NCBI RefSeq assembly: GCF_018437505.1
Contig: NZ_CP072467.1
Coordinates: 2,542,001 to 2,606,000 of the forward strand
Reading direction: 5' to 3'
DNA length: 64,000 bases
Origin: Spiractinospora alimapuensis
GTDB lineage: Bacteria; Actinomycetota; Actinomycetes; Streptosporangiales; Streptosporangiaceae
Made by a program: the position numbers and the translations under genes. The first letter of the stretch is position 1; each line of letters begins with the position of its first letter. Below, piece by piece: positions 34,874-42,854 of the stretch. The notes beneath the pieces were generated by a model. That model saw only the letters and a program-made list of their open reading frames with translations, did not search any database and was not told the origin of the DNA.

Positions 34874-37303
34874 GTGCAGCTCCCGAAGAAACGCAGAACC
34901 CCGAAGATCTGGGCGCGGCTTCGCCGGGTCGTCGCACTTCCCGTCGCTCTGTTGCTGGCTTTGTGGATCGGCGCCAGCGGATACCTCGCGTACAACGCCT
35001 CGGTGAAGTTCGCGGTGGCCGAAAGCGTGGACACGCTCTCGATCCCGGCCGGGCAGACACTGACGGCGCTCGCGGACGAACGCTCGACGGCCATGTCCTA
35101 CCTGGCGGACCCCGAGGCGCACGAGGAGTCCTACGCCGAGGCGCGCGGTGGTGTGGACGAGGCGATGGAGCCGCTGCTGAGCGCGGTGGACGAGCTCCAG
35201 CCCCGCCTCCACGAGAGCGTTCAGGAGCGCACGGACCAGATCGCCACCGAGCTCGCGTCCCTGGACCGGGTACGCGAACGGGTGTCGGACCTGGAGATCC
35301 GGGAGGGTGACGCGCTCCGGGAGTACGGCTCCCTGACCGCCGCGGTGCTGGACCTCTTCGAGGCGCAGGTGCGCAGCACCGACAGCACGGAGGCCTCGTT
35401 CCAGCAGGTCGGCGGGATCGAAGTGACCCGGTCCCTGGACCATCTGAACTCCGCGGACGCGCGGATCCAGTCCTCGCTGGCCACGGGCGAGCTCAGTCCC
35501 CGCGCGCAGGACGAGTTCGCCCAGTCCATCGGCGCCTACCGGGACCGGATCAACGCCATCGGTCCGCTGTTGGACCCGGACAACCACGCGACGTTGGAGG
35601 CCGCGACGTCGAGTGAGCCGTGGGACGAGCTCCAGGATCAGGCCGACACGGTCATCGCGTTCGAACCGCGCACCGAGTCCGACCCGACCACCGGGCGGAT
35701 CACGGCCGACCGAGCGACCCCCATCTCCGCGGACGCCTGGGACGCAGCGGTCGCCGAGGTTCGCCACGACCTGCACGAGCTGGCGGAGGAGCAGGCGGCA
35801 CTCGGTGGAGACGTGATCCATTCCGAAGCCGTGAACAGCGCCTGGCTCGCGGTACTGATCAGCCTCGGCATGCTGTCGGCGATGGTCGTGGCGTTGTGGG
35901 GGGCGCGGCGGACCTCGCGCTCGATCGCGAAGCGCCTGTTCCAACTCCGCGACGAGACCCAGGACCTGGTGCGGACGCGCCTCCCGGAGATCGTGGCCGG
36001 ACTCAGTCGCGCCACCCCGGTGGACACCCGCGGCGAGCCGTCAGCGTTGACCCACGACTCCGACGAGGTCGGTGAGGTCGCGCGGGCGTTCGGGGAGGCG
36101 CAGGAGATCGCGGTGCGGGCGGCGGTCCGCCAGTCCGAACTCCGGCACGGCGCGAACCGGGCCTTCCTCAGCATCGCGCACCGCAGCCATGCGTTGCTGC
36201 AGCGGCAGTTGCGCATCCTGGACAAGATGGAACGGGAGCAGCAGGACCCCGAACACCTGACGGACCTGTTCACCTTGGACCATCTGACGACGCGGTCCCG
36301 CCGGACCACGGACAACCTCCTCATCATCGGCGGGGAGTCGGTCGGACGTCCCCGCCGGCAGCCGGTCGCGCTCATCGACGTGTTGCGGGCCGCCATGTCG
36401 GAGACCGGCGACTACTCCCGCATCACCCGGGAGCAGGCGGTCCGTGCCTCCGTCCGGGGCGAGGCCGCCCCGGACGTGATCCACCTCGTCGCCGAGCTGC
36501 TCGAGAACGCCACGACGCACTCCCCACGCCACACCGTCGTCCACCTGCGGGCGGTCGAGGCCGCCAACGGGGTCGCGATCGAGGTGGAGGATCGGGGTGA
36601 GGGCATGACCGCGGAGGCCTACGCTCGGGCGAACGCGACCCTCGCCTCCCCACCGGAGTTCGACGTCACCCACTTCGGGGACGACGTCCAGTTGGGGTTC
36701 AGCGTGGTGTCGCACCTGGCCGCCCGTCACTCGATGCGAGTCCAGTTGCGGGACTCGCCCTTCGGCGGGGTCCAGGTGATCGTCCTGCTTCCCCGCGAGC
36801 TGTTGACCGCCGACGAGCCCCAGGCTCTGGAGTCCAGCCACGCCCCCGCCGACCCGCCCGAACAGCCCGGACCCCTCCCCGGTCCCGACCACGCGCCCGC
36901 CGGGTTCGGTACGGCCGTGGTCACCGAGGCGGTCGCCGCCGAACCGGCCGTGGCCGGGCCGGTGGCCACCGAGGACGAGTCCGCCGCCCCGCCGGCGCCC
37001 GCGGAGACCGCCACCCCCGGTGCGAGCGACCCTGCCCCAAGCCCCCTCCAGGAGGAGGGGCCGCTGCCTCGTCGGATCCGCCGCACGACGGCTCCGCCCG
37101 CGCCCACCCCGATGCCGTCCGACGACGCGCCCGTGGACGAAGCCGAACGCCTTCGGCGCATGAAGAAGGCACTTTCTGGTTTACAACGGGCGAAATCCGC
37201 GCAAGCCGATGACGAGAGTTCACGCCGACGCACGGCAGGGGAACCCGGCGAGGGTGGACCGGAGAGGGGCAACCATGCCGAGAACGGACCGTGGCGTTCC
37301 TGA
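34874..37303 (+). CDS. Nitrate-sensor-type histidine kinase (CvnA-like conservon component)
   Basis: 809 residues from a GTG at 34874. Order: membrane helix (residues ~18-40), extracytoplasmic NIT-like helical domain to ~310, second helix near 325-345 and HAMP-like linker, then a DHp-like segment with FTLDHLTTRSRRTTDNLLII instead of a standard H-box, and an HATPase domain (N-box ELLENATTHSP, G1 EDRGEGM, G2 QLGFSVV). The last ~160 residues are a Pro/Ala-rich tail ending in a short basic coiled coil. This is the CvnA architecture of actinomycete conservons. It is followed 21 bases later by the DUF742 gene. Confidence 0.88.
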   Translation: MQLPKKRRTPKIWARLRRVVALPVALLLALWIGASGYLAYNASVKFAVAESVDTLSIPAGQTLTALADERSTAMSYLADPEAHEESYAEARGGVDEAMEPLLSAVDELQPRLHESVQERTDQIATELASLDRVRERVSDLEIREGDALREYGSLTAAVLDLFEAQVRSTDSTEASFQQVGGIEVTRSLDHLNSADARIQSSLATGELSPRAQDEFAQSIGAYRDRINAIGPLLDPDNHATLEAATSSEPWDELQDQADTVIAFEPRTESDPTTGRITADRATPISADAWDAAVAEVRHDLHELAEEQAALGGDVIHSEAVNSAWLAVLISLGMLSAMVVALWGARRTSRSIAKRLFQLRDETQDLVRTRLPEIVAGLSRATPVDTRGEPSALTHDSDEVGEVARAFGEAQEIAVRAAVRQSELRHGANRAFLSIAHRSHALLQRQLRILDKMEREQQDPEHLTDLFTLDHLTTRSRRTTDNLLIIGGESVGRPRRQPVALIDVLRAAMSETGDYSRITREQAVRASVRGEAAPDVIHLVAELLENATTHSPRHTVVHLRAVEAANGVAIEVEDRGEGMTAEAYARANATLASPPEFDVTHFGDDVQLGFSVVSHLAARHSMRVQLRDSPFGGVQVIVLLPRELLTADEPQALESSHAPADPPEQPGPLPGPDHAPAGFGTAVVTEAVAAEPAVAGPVATEDESAAPPAPAETATPGASDPAPSPLQEEGPLPRRIRRTTAPPAPTPMPSDDAPVDEAERLRRMKKALSGLQRAKSAQADDESSRRRTAGEPGEGGPERGNHAENGPWRS

Positions 37304-37324
37304 GGCATCCCCGGGGGTTCGCGC

Positions 37325-37687
37325 ATGATGGCGTTGGAACGCGAGCCAACCCACGAAGAGGACCCGTTGGTCCGCCCCTACATTCTGACCGTGGGGCGGG
37401 ACCGGAGCGGCTGCCCCGCGCTCGACGTCGCCAGTCTGGTGGTCACCACCGACGCCACGGTGGACGAAGACACGGTCGAACCCGAGCAACTGCGCATGCT
37501 GTCCCTGTGCCGCGTCCCCCAGTCAGTCGCCGACGTCTCCGCCAGTCTCGACATGCCGCTCGCGGTGGTGAAGGTGCTCCTGGGCGACCTCATCACGCGC
37601 GGCTACCTCCGCGCCCACGCCCCGGCCCAGAGCGCCGCCCAACCGGAGCTCCTCAGCGAGGTCCTGGCCGGCCTGCGCCGACTGTGA
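37325..37687 (+). CDS. DUF742 protein (CvnC-like)
   Basis: 120 residues from an ATG at 37325. It opens with LVRPYILTVGRDRSG and includes the wHTH-like block MLSLCRVPQSVADVSASLDM and VVKVLLGDLITRGYLR, both diagnostic for DUF742; it ends LAGLRRL. In conservons, DUF742 proteins follow the sensor kinase and a roadblock protein and precede a small GTPase. Here neither the roadblock (CvnB) nor the GTPase (CvnD) gene is present. The next 144 bases lead into a decayed transposase. Confidence 0.9.
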   Translation: MMALEREPTHEEDPLVRPYILTVGRDRSGCPALDVASLVVTTDATVDEDTVEPEQLRMLSLCRVPQSVADVSASLDMPLAVVKVLLGDLITRGYLRAHAPAQSAAQPELLSEVLAGLRRL

Positions 37688-37831
37688 CGCGGATGACCGA
37701 TCGCTCCAAAGAGGTCAGCCCTGCGAAGCCCGACCCCACAGGGGTGGAGGCGGCGGCGGGCGGGCGCAGCACCAGGTCGTGTTTGTTGAGCGGGCTGCGG
37801 AGCGGGCCGGTTTTTTGGGACCTTTGGTCTC

Positions 37832-38329
37832 GTGGTTCGACACCATGAACCCAACGACGAGGAGTGGGCCGCTCGCCCGCTCGTGTCCGCCCGGTTACGC
37901 AGGAGCAAGCGCTTGGCCGGACACCGCAAGGTCATCAACGCGATCCTGTTCGGAACCCGCACCGAGCCCCCTGGCGTGACGCGCCCGAGCGACACAGCCC
38001 CCTGAGAGACCGTCGCCGGACGCCACCACCGCTGATCCCACGACCTGGAACCGCGTCACCCAGGCCCCACGCATCGACGATGCCACCCCCAGCCCACGGA
38101 GGCCGGCATCGACCGAACCACCGTGCCGCCCGCACCCAACCGGACGGATCCCCCACGATCCACCTGCTCGCCGACAACCACCGCCGCCTCACTCGCCGCT
38201 GGCCACCCGCCCCGGCCACCACGGGGTGGCACCCACATCGTCGAGCCGCCGACGGCCCCGTTACGGCTGCCGCGCCACGCCGGCCGCCCGCGGACTCGCC
38301 CCGGCCCTCTGCTGGCAGACGCTCCCTAA
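37832..38329 (+). pseudogene. Decayed IS5-family transposase
   Basis: Pieces of one transposase lie in order but in different frames. First VVRHHEPNDEEWA and HRKVINAILFGTRTE (frame of 37832), then PWRDAPERH (shifted, near 37970), then TIHLLADNHRR (near 38155), then GRPRTRPGPLLADAP and a stop at 38329. These match the standard IS5-type order (HELTDAEW, HRKVINGILFRTRTG, PWRDLPERYGPW, TKIHLLAD, GRPRTRPDRVLADKAYS). The C-terminal catalytic part after ADKAYS is missing. It ends at the dprE2 stop codon. Confidence 0.8.
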
Positions 38330-39096
38330 CGCGGCAGTCGTCGCCACACTGGACGGGGCAGGAGGCGCAGCACTCCGAACAGGGGCCGCAGCACGGCCGG
38401 GCACCATACGGTGTCCCGGTCCGCCCGCAACGCCGCGACCACACGGGTGGCGACGTCGGTGGCGGTCGTGGGGAACGGGGCCGGAGCGACGTGCCGGGAC
38501 ATCGAGGTGAAGACGTGCCCAGGCCGGACCACCAGCACGCGTGCGCCGCTGCCCCGCAGGGAGTCGCCGAGGGCGACGGCGAACCGGTCCACGCCGGCCT
38601 TCGCCGCCCCGTAGACCATGTTCCCGCGCCGCACCCGCACCCCCGCGACCGAGGACAGCACGACCAAGGCGCCGTGCCCCTGACGCCGTAGGCGCCGCGC
38701 CACCGCGAGACTCGCCGACACCAGCCCCCCGAAGTTCACCCCCACGTCGCGCGCCGCGGACGCCGGGTCCTCCTCGTAGGCGCCCTGGTCCCCCAGTACG
38801 CCGAACGCCGCGATCACGACGTCCAGGTCCCCGACCAGTTCGACCGCCCGTGCCACGACCTCCGCGTGCCGCCCCGGCTCCGCCGCGTCGAAGTCCACCC
38901 CGTGCAGCTCCACCGGTCCCGCGTCGTGTAGTCGGGACGCGACGTCCCCGAAGTCCTCCACTCGGGTGGCCCCCCGCGCCGCCAGGACGACCCGCCGCGC
39001 CCCGTCCCGGACGAGCCGCTCCGCGATCGCCGCCCCGATCTCACTGCGCCCCCCAAGGACCAAGACGGAGTCGACGGAGCCCACGGCGTTGCGCAT
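38326..39096 (-). CDS. dprE2: Decaprenylphosphoryl-D-2-keto-erythropentose reductase DprE2
   Basis: 256 residues of the short-chain dehydrogenase family. NAD(P) motif VLVLGGRSEIGAAIAERL (a DprE2-type GGxSEIG variant); catalytic Ser149 and Tyr162-x3-Lys166 (VYGAAKAG). It reduces the 2-keto intermediate made by DprE1 to decaprenylphosphoryl-arabinofuranose, the only known donor for bacterial arabinan. It is separated from dprE1 by about 150 bases on the same strand. The 3' end meets the decayed transposase; the coding sequence looks complete. Confidence 0.85.
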   Translation of the reverse strand: MRNAVGSVDSVLVLGGRSEIGAAIAERLVRDGARRVVLAARGATRVEDFGDVASRLHDAGPVELHGVDFDAAEPGRHAEVVARAVELVGDLDVVIAAFGVLGDQGAYEEDPASAARDVGVNFGGLVSASLAVARRLRRQGHGALVVLSSVAGVRVRRGNMVYGAAKAGVDRFAVALGDSLRGSGARVLVVRPGHVFTSMSRHVAPAPFPTTATDVATRVVAALRADRDTVWCPAVLRPLFGVLRLLPRPVWRRLPR

Positions 39097-39245
39097 CGGT
39101 ACTCTCCCTGTTCTCGCGAGCGAGGAGACGGTCTCTCACTCAGTGACAATGCCCCGTAATTCAACCAACCCACGCGACCGTCCACACCCGCACGGCGCCT
39201 CCGGGGTCGCCGATCCGAGGGACGACAGCGCTGTCCTGCTCCTAC

Positions 39246-40625
39246 TCACCGCAGCTCCAGACGGCGGGCGAGGTCCGAGGTGAGGCGACGGTGCGGGTCG
39301 ACGCGGTGGCGGGTTCGGCGCCATTCGGGGAGCCGGGGGTACATGGCGGCCAGAGAGTCCGGGTGGGTGCGGGCGTCCTTGGCAAGGTAGACGCGGCCAC
39401 CGGCGGCGGCCACCCACGTGTCGAAGTGGGTCAGCATCGCCGACGCTCCGGGGAGGCCGGCGGGGAGGTCCAGCGCGAGGGTCCAGCCGGGGAGGGGGAA
39501 GGACAGCGGTCCGGGGGTTGGGGGGCCGAGCCGTTTCAGGACCGCGAGGAAGGCGGGGACCCGGGCGCGGGAGCAGGTCTCGACGATCCGGCGGAGGACG
39601 GACTCGGCGCCGTGGGGAACCGCGCACTGGTACTGGAGGAGGCCGGCGGAACCGTAGAGCCGGTTCCAGCCGCCCACGCCGTCCAGCGGGTGGAAGTAGC
39701 GGGTGATGGTCTGTGGTTCGTCCTGCCGCCGTCGGGGAGCGCGGTGGAAGTAGGCGGTGTTGAACGCCGCCACGCTCAGGGGGGTGAGCGGCGAGAGTGG
39801 CGGGGTCACCGGGACGGCGAGGGGTGTGGTCGGCGCGTAGCGCAGGGTCCCCCGGCGAGCCGCGAGTGGGAGCTCGTCGTGGTCCGCGTGGTTCGCGCGG
39901 GTCAGTACGCCGCGGCCGAGGTGGCGACCACGTGCGAGCAGGTCGAGCCACGCCACGCTGTAGCGATGGTCGCCCGCGTCGTCGCTCATGGCGGCGAACG
40001 CGGCGTCGAGGTCCGGGAGTCGGAGGGTGTCCACCCGCAGGTGTCCGCTGGTGACCGGGAGCGCCGCGAGCTCGACCTCGGTGATGACCCCGGTGAGACC
40101 CATACCGCCGACGGTCGCCCACAGCAGGTCGGGGTCGTGGTCGGGGCTGAGGTGTCGCCCGCACCCGTCGGGCGTGACCAGGCGCAGGGAACGGATGTGG
40201 GCACCGATGGAGGAGTCGACGTGGTGGTTCTTGCCGTGGATGTCGGCGGCGACGGCACCGCCCAGCGTCACGTGCCGCGTCCCGGGAACCACGGGCGGGA
40301 AGTATCCGCGGGGCAACAGGTGGGCGATCAGGTCGGCGAAGGCCGTCCCGGCGGGCGCGGTGACGACGCCCCGCTCCGGATCGAGGTGGATCGGACCGGT
40401 GAGGCCGGTGCAGTCCAGCACCCGTCCACCCGCGCACTGGGCCGCGTCACCGTAGGAGCGGCCCAGGCCACGAGGGATGAGCCCTCGGTCGGCCCCGGGC
40501 TCCCCCGCCTCTGTGAGCGCGACCGACACCTCCTCCACACTGGTGGCACGAAGCCGGTGCGCCACCGTGGGGGACGTGCCACCCCAGCCACTGAACAGCA
40601 CCCGGTCGGCGGTGGTCTCACCCAC
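39246..40625 (-). CDS. dprE1: Decaprenylphosphoryl-D-ribose oxidase DprE1
   Basis: 459 residues from a GTG at 40625 (no ATG in range; the frame is open far upstream). FAD-binding vanillyl-alcohol-oxidase type: PRGLGRSYGDAAQC and GGAVAADIHGKNHHVDSSIG (the His that contacts FAD), then the substrate-side LSFPLPGWTLALDLPAG and AKDARTH with the active Lys. It oxidises decaprenylphosphoryl-ribose at C2. The position of M. tuberculosis Cys387, the benzothiazinone target, is Ala384 here (codon 39474-39476), as reported in naturally resistant mycobacteria. Ends SDLARRLELR like the mycobacterial enzyme. Confidence 0.92.
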   Translation of the reverse strand: MGETTADRVLFSGWGGTSPTVAHRLRATSVEEVSVALTEAGEPGADRGLIPRGLGRSYGDAAQCAGGRVLDCTGLTGPIHLDPERGVVTAPAGTAFADLIAHLLPRGYFPPVVPGTRHVTLGGAVAADIHGKNHHVDSSIGAHIRSLRLVTPDGCGRHLSPDHDPDLLWATVGGMGLTGVITEVELAALPVTSGHLRVDTLRLPDLDAAFAAMSDDAGDHRYSVAWLDLLARGRHLGRGVLTRANHADHDELPLAARRGTLRYAPTTPLAVPVTPPLSPLTPLSVAAFNTAYFHRAPRRRQDEPQTITRYFHPLDGVGGWNRLYGSAGLLQYQCAVPHGAESVLRRIVETCSRARVPAFLAVLKRLGPPTPGPLSFPLPGWTLALDLPAGLPGASAMLTHFDTWVAAAGGRVYLAKDARTHPDSLAAMYPRLPEWRRTRHRVDPHRRLTSDLARRLELR

Positions 40626-40804
40626 CCTGGCCCCCTGGCCCCGACCGCTCGAGGAACACGGCGACGGCACCCCCGGGCCGGCCCCCGGCAACGCACTCGG
40701 CGGTCCGCCGCGCGGGGGTGTGGGGAACGGCGCGGCACGACCTCCGGGCCCGACGCTCGCCCGCCGTCCACGCACGACTGTGCGCCCAACGCCCGGTGGC
40801 CGCC

Positions 40805-41699
40805 TCACCCACCGTAGACACCCCACAGCAGCAGCCCGGCGAGTGCGGCCAGGCCCAGTTGGAGGGGGCGGTCGCGCAGGGGGAGTTCTTCGGGTTCCTC
40901 TCCCCTGCCCTGGCTGATCAGGAGGTTGAGGCGCATCACGACCATGATGAACGGAACGATACTCGCTGCCTCCGCACCGAGTTCGGTCGCGTGTTCGTGT
41001 TCTTCCAGGGCCCACAGGCAGTAGGTGACGATCAGCGCCGCGGAGGCCATGGTGCGGAGTTGGGTCAGGAACGCTGGTGTGTAGTGGCGGAGGGCCGCGC
41101 GGGTCTCGCCGGGGCCGTGGTTGGTGAGTTCGGCTTCGCGTTTGCCGGCGACGACGAGGAGGGCGCCGAGGGAGACGGCGAGCAGGAACCAGCGGCTGGT
41201 CGGCACGCCGACGGCCGCCGCCCCCGCCACCGCGCGCAGCACGTGGCAGCCCGCGACGGCGGTGATGTCGCAGATGGCCACGCCCTTGAGCCACACCGTG
41301 TAGGCAAGGGTGAGGCCGATGTAGCCGACCACGCAGGCGAGGAGAGCGCGGTTGCCGAGGGTCGCGGTGGCCACGGATGCCGCGAGGAGGAGGGACCCGC
41401 CGAGGTACGCCGTCACGGTGGGCACGGTTCCGGCCGCGACGGGGCGGTGTCGTTTACGGGGGTGGCGTCGGTCGCTGGCGACGTCCCAGGCGTCGTTGAG
41501 GAGATAGGTGCCGCTCGCGGCCAGGCAGAAGGCGGCCAAGGCCAGACCGACCCCGGTCCAGGCCTGGGGCGTGGCGAGCGTGCCCGCCGCGGCCGGGGCG
41601 ACGACGACGAGGAGGTTCTTGGGCCACTGCCGGGGCCGGGGCGCGCAGCAGCCCGCGGGCGAAGCCGCCCGGGGGTGCCGGCGCCGCTCCGGTCGTCAC
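40805..41699 (-). CDS. ubiA: UbiA-family decaprenyl-phosphate phosphoribosyltransferase (apparent N-terminal frameshift)
   Basis: The UbiA core is intact: NDAWDVASDRRHPRKRHRPVA (first Asp-rich motif) and DITAVAGCHVLRAVAG (second). It would add phosphoribosyl from PRPP to decaprenyl phosphate, feeding DprE1. The expected N-terminus is split: a GTG at 41699 begins VTTGAAPAPPGGFARGLLRA in one frame, while RPRQWPKNLLVVVAPAAAG continues in another. One missing base in the GGGG run at 41638-41641 explains it. The GTG overlaps the DUF3068 stop, supporting this start. Without correction the longest ATG/GTG-initiated frame starts at 41539 and lacks the first helix. Confidence 0.8.
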
Positions 41700-42673
41700 T
41701 GGCGGAGGTCGGTGGAACGGCCGCGAAGGACGTACAACGGCACGCCGCTCAGGATGAGGACTCCGCCGAGCACGAGGAAGGTGAGGGGAAGGGTTTCGCG
41801 GAGGAGGGGGATCATGGTCATGCCGCGTCGGGCGTTCTCGTAGTAGGAGTCCGTGGTCTCCTGGGTCCACTCGAGGTCGGCGTCGAGCAGGACCAGCTCC
41901 TCGCCCGTCTCGGCGCGCGCCACGCGGCTCTGCTCCTCGCGCTGCTTGAGCGGGGTGCCAGTCACGGGATCGATCCAGTACGTGCGGGTGATCTCGAAGA
42001 TCTCGTCGGTCTCGACGTCGGTCGGTGCGTCCTCGTCGTCTTCGTCCACCTCGATGTCGAGGAGGTCGGCGGGAACGTCGCGCTCGTCGATGGCGATCTC
42101 GTCGATGCGCTGTACGTAGCGGTAGGCGTCCACGTGCCACGGTGAGCCCTCGTGGGTGCCCTCCACCGTCTCGACGCCGTCGAACTCCATCGGGGCGCTC
42201 TGCTGGGAGGTGGTGTCGTAGAAGTCGTAGCTCCGTTGTTCGGGGAGGAACGGGAACTTGTACGCCTGCCCCGCCTGGACCACCGGGCTCTCGTTGATGG
42301 CGGCGTCGTAGCCGTCCACGGCCTCACCGGTAAGCCGGTCGTGGCCCACCCGGCGGGTGTTGGAGGAGATGCCGTACCCGGTCTGGGCGTCCTCGATCCA
42401 GGTGAACTGGTCCCACACCACGACCTCGTCCTCGGGACTGCTGGCCGCGACGTCGGCCCGCAGGGTGGTGTAGGCGTGCACGGTGGCGTCCTCGACCACC
42501 TCGACGTCCTCGATGTTGAAGTAGGTCGCGTCCACCGCCTCGTGGGTCACCTCGGCGTAATAGTCCATGGGGGTGCGCATCATCTCGTTCGCTACCCAGA
42601 ATCGCAGCAAGGGGGCAAGCGCGAGGAGAAAAACCCCGAAAGCGACAAGGATGACTGCGGCAATCCGGCGCAT
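41696..42673 (-). CDS. DUF3068 membrane protein (PorA family, Rv0227c-like)
   Basis: 325 residues. One helix at each end (AAVILVAFGVFLLALAPLL and FLVLGGVLILSGVPLYVL) flanks a large extracytoplasmic beta-rich domain with DUF3068 marks: TYWIDPVTGTPLKQREEQSRV and SYDFYDTTSQQSAPM. Homologues occur beside arabinan and acyltransferase genes in mycobacteria; their function is unknown. It lies upstream of and overlaps ubiA (four bases), tying it to the arabinan donor pathway. A second paralogue is encoded at 48989-50029. Confidence 0.88.
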   Translation of the reverse strand: MRRIAAVILVAFGVFLLALAPLLRFWVANEMMRTPMDYYAEVTHEAVDATYFNIEDVEVVEDATVHAYTTLRADVAASSPEDEVVVWDQFTWIEDAQTGYGISSNTRRVGHDRLTGEAVDGYDAAINESPVVQAGQAYKFPFLPEQRSYDFYDTTSQQSAPMEFDGVETVEGTHEGSPWHVDAYRYVQRIDEIAIDERDVPADLLDIEVDEDDEDAPTDVETDEIFEITRTYWIDPVTGTPLKQREEQSRVARAETGEELVLLDADLEWTQETTDSYYENARRGMTMIPLLRETLPLTFLVLGGVLILSGVPLYVLRGRSTDLRQ

Positions 42674-42814
42674 CGACCCTCCCAGGGGCCACTAGGGCGT
42701 TTCGTCCGACAGGCACGTGTTCTTGTGCGGGCCAAACCCCGCCCGGCGGTAAAAAGGCGTTGAAGTATCGTAATTGGCGCAAAGCCAGGCGTCACCCACA
42801 CGTGTCCGGATTTT

Positions 42815-42828
42815 TATAACATGTTCTA
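42815..42828. promoter_or_regulatory. TATAACATGTTCTA palindrome, candidate KstR-like site or promoter element
   Basis: The 14-base site fits T-nn-AAC-nn-GTT-nn-A, the form described for KstR-type TetR regulators, in the region between divergent DUF3068 and acyltransferase starts. The TATAAC part could equally be a -10 element. Only the pattern is seen. Confidence 0.35.
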
Positions 42829-42854
42829 ACTGGACGCGTTCAGGAAGGCCCCCC

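Noticed and set aside
37693-37848. Short open frame after the DUF742 gene as a remnant of the conservon GTPase (CvnD)
   Set aside because: No P-loop or other GTPase motif is present in any frame, so the GTPase gene appears to be absent rather than decayed.
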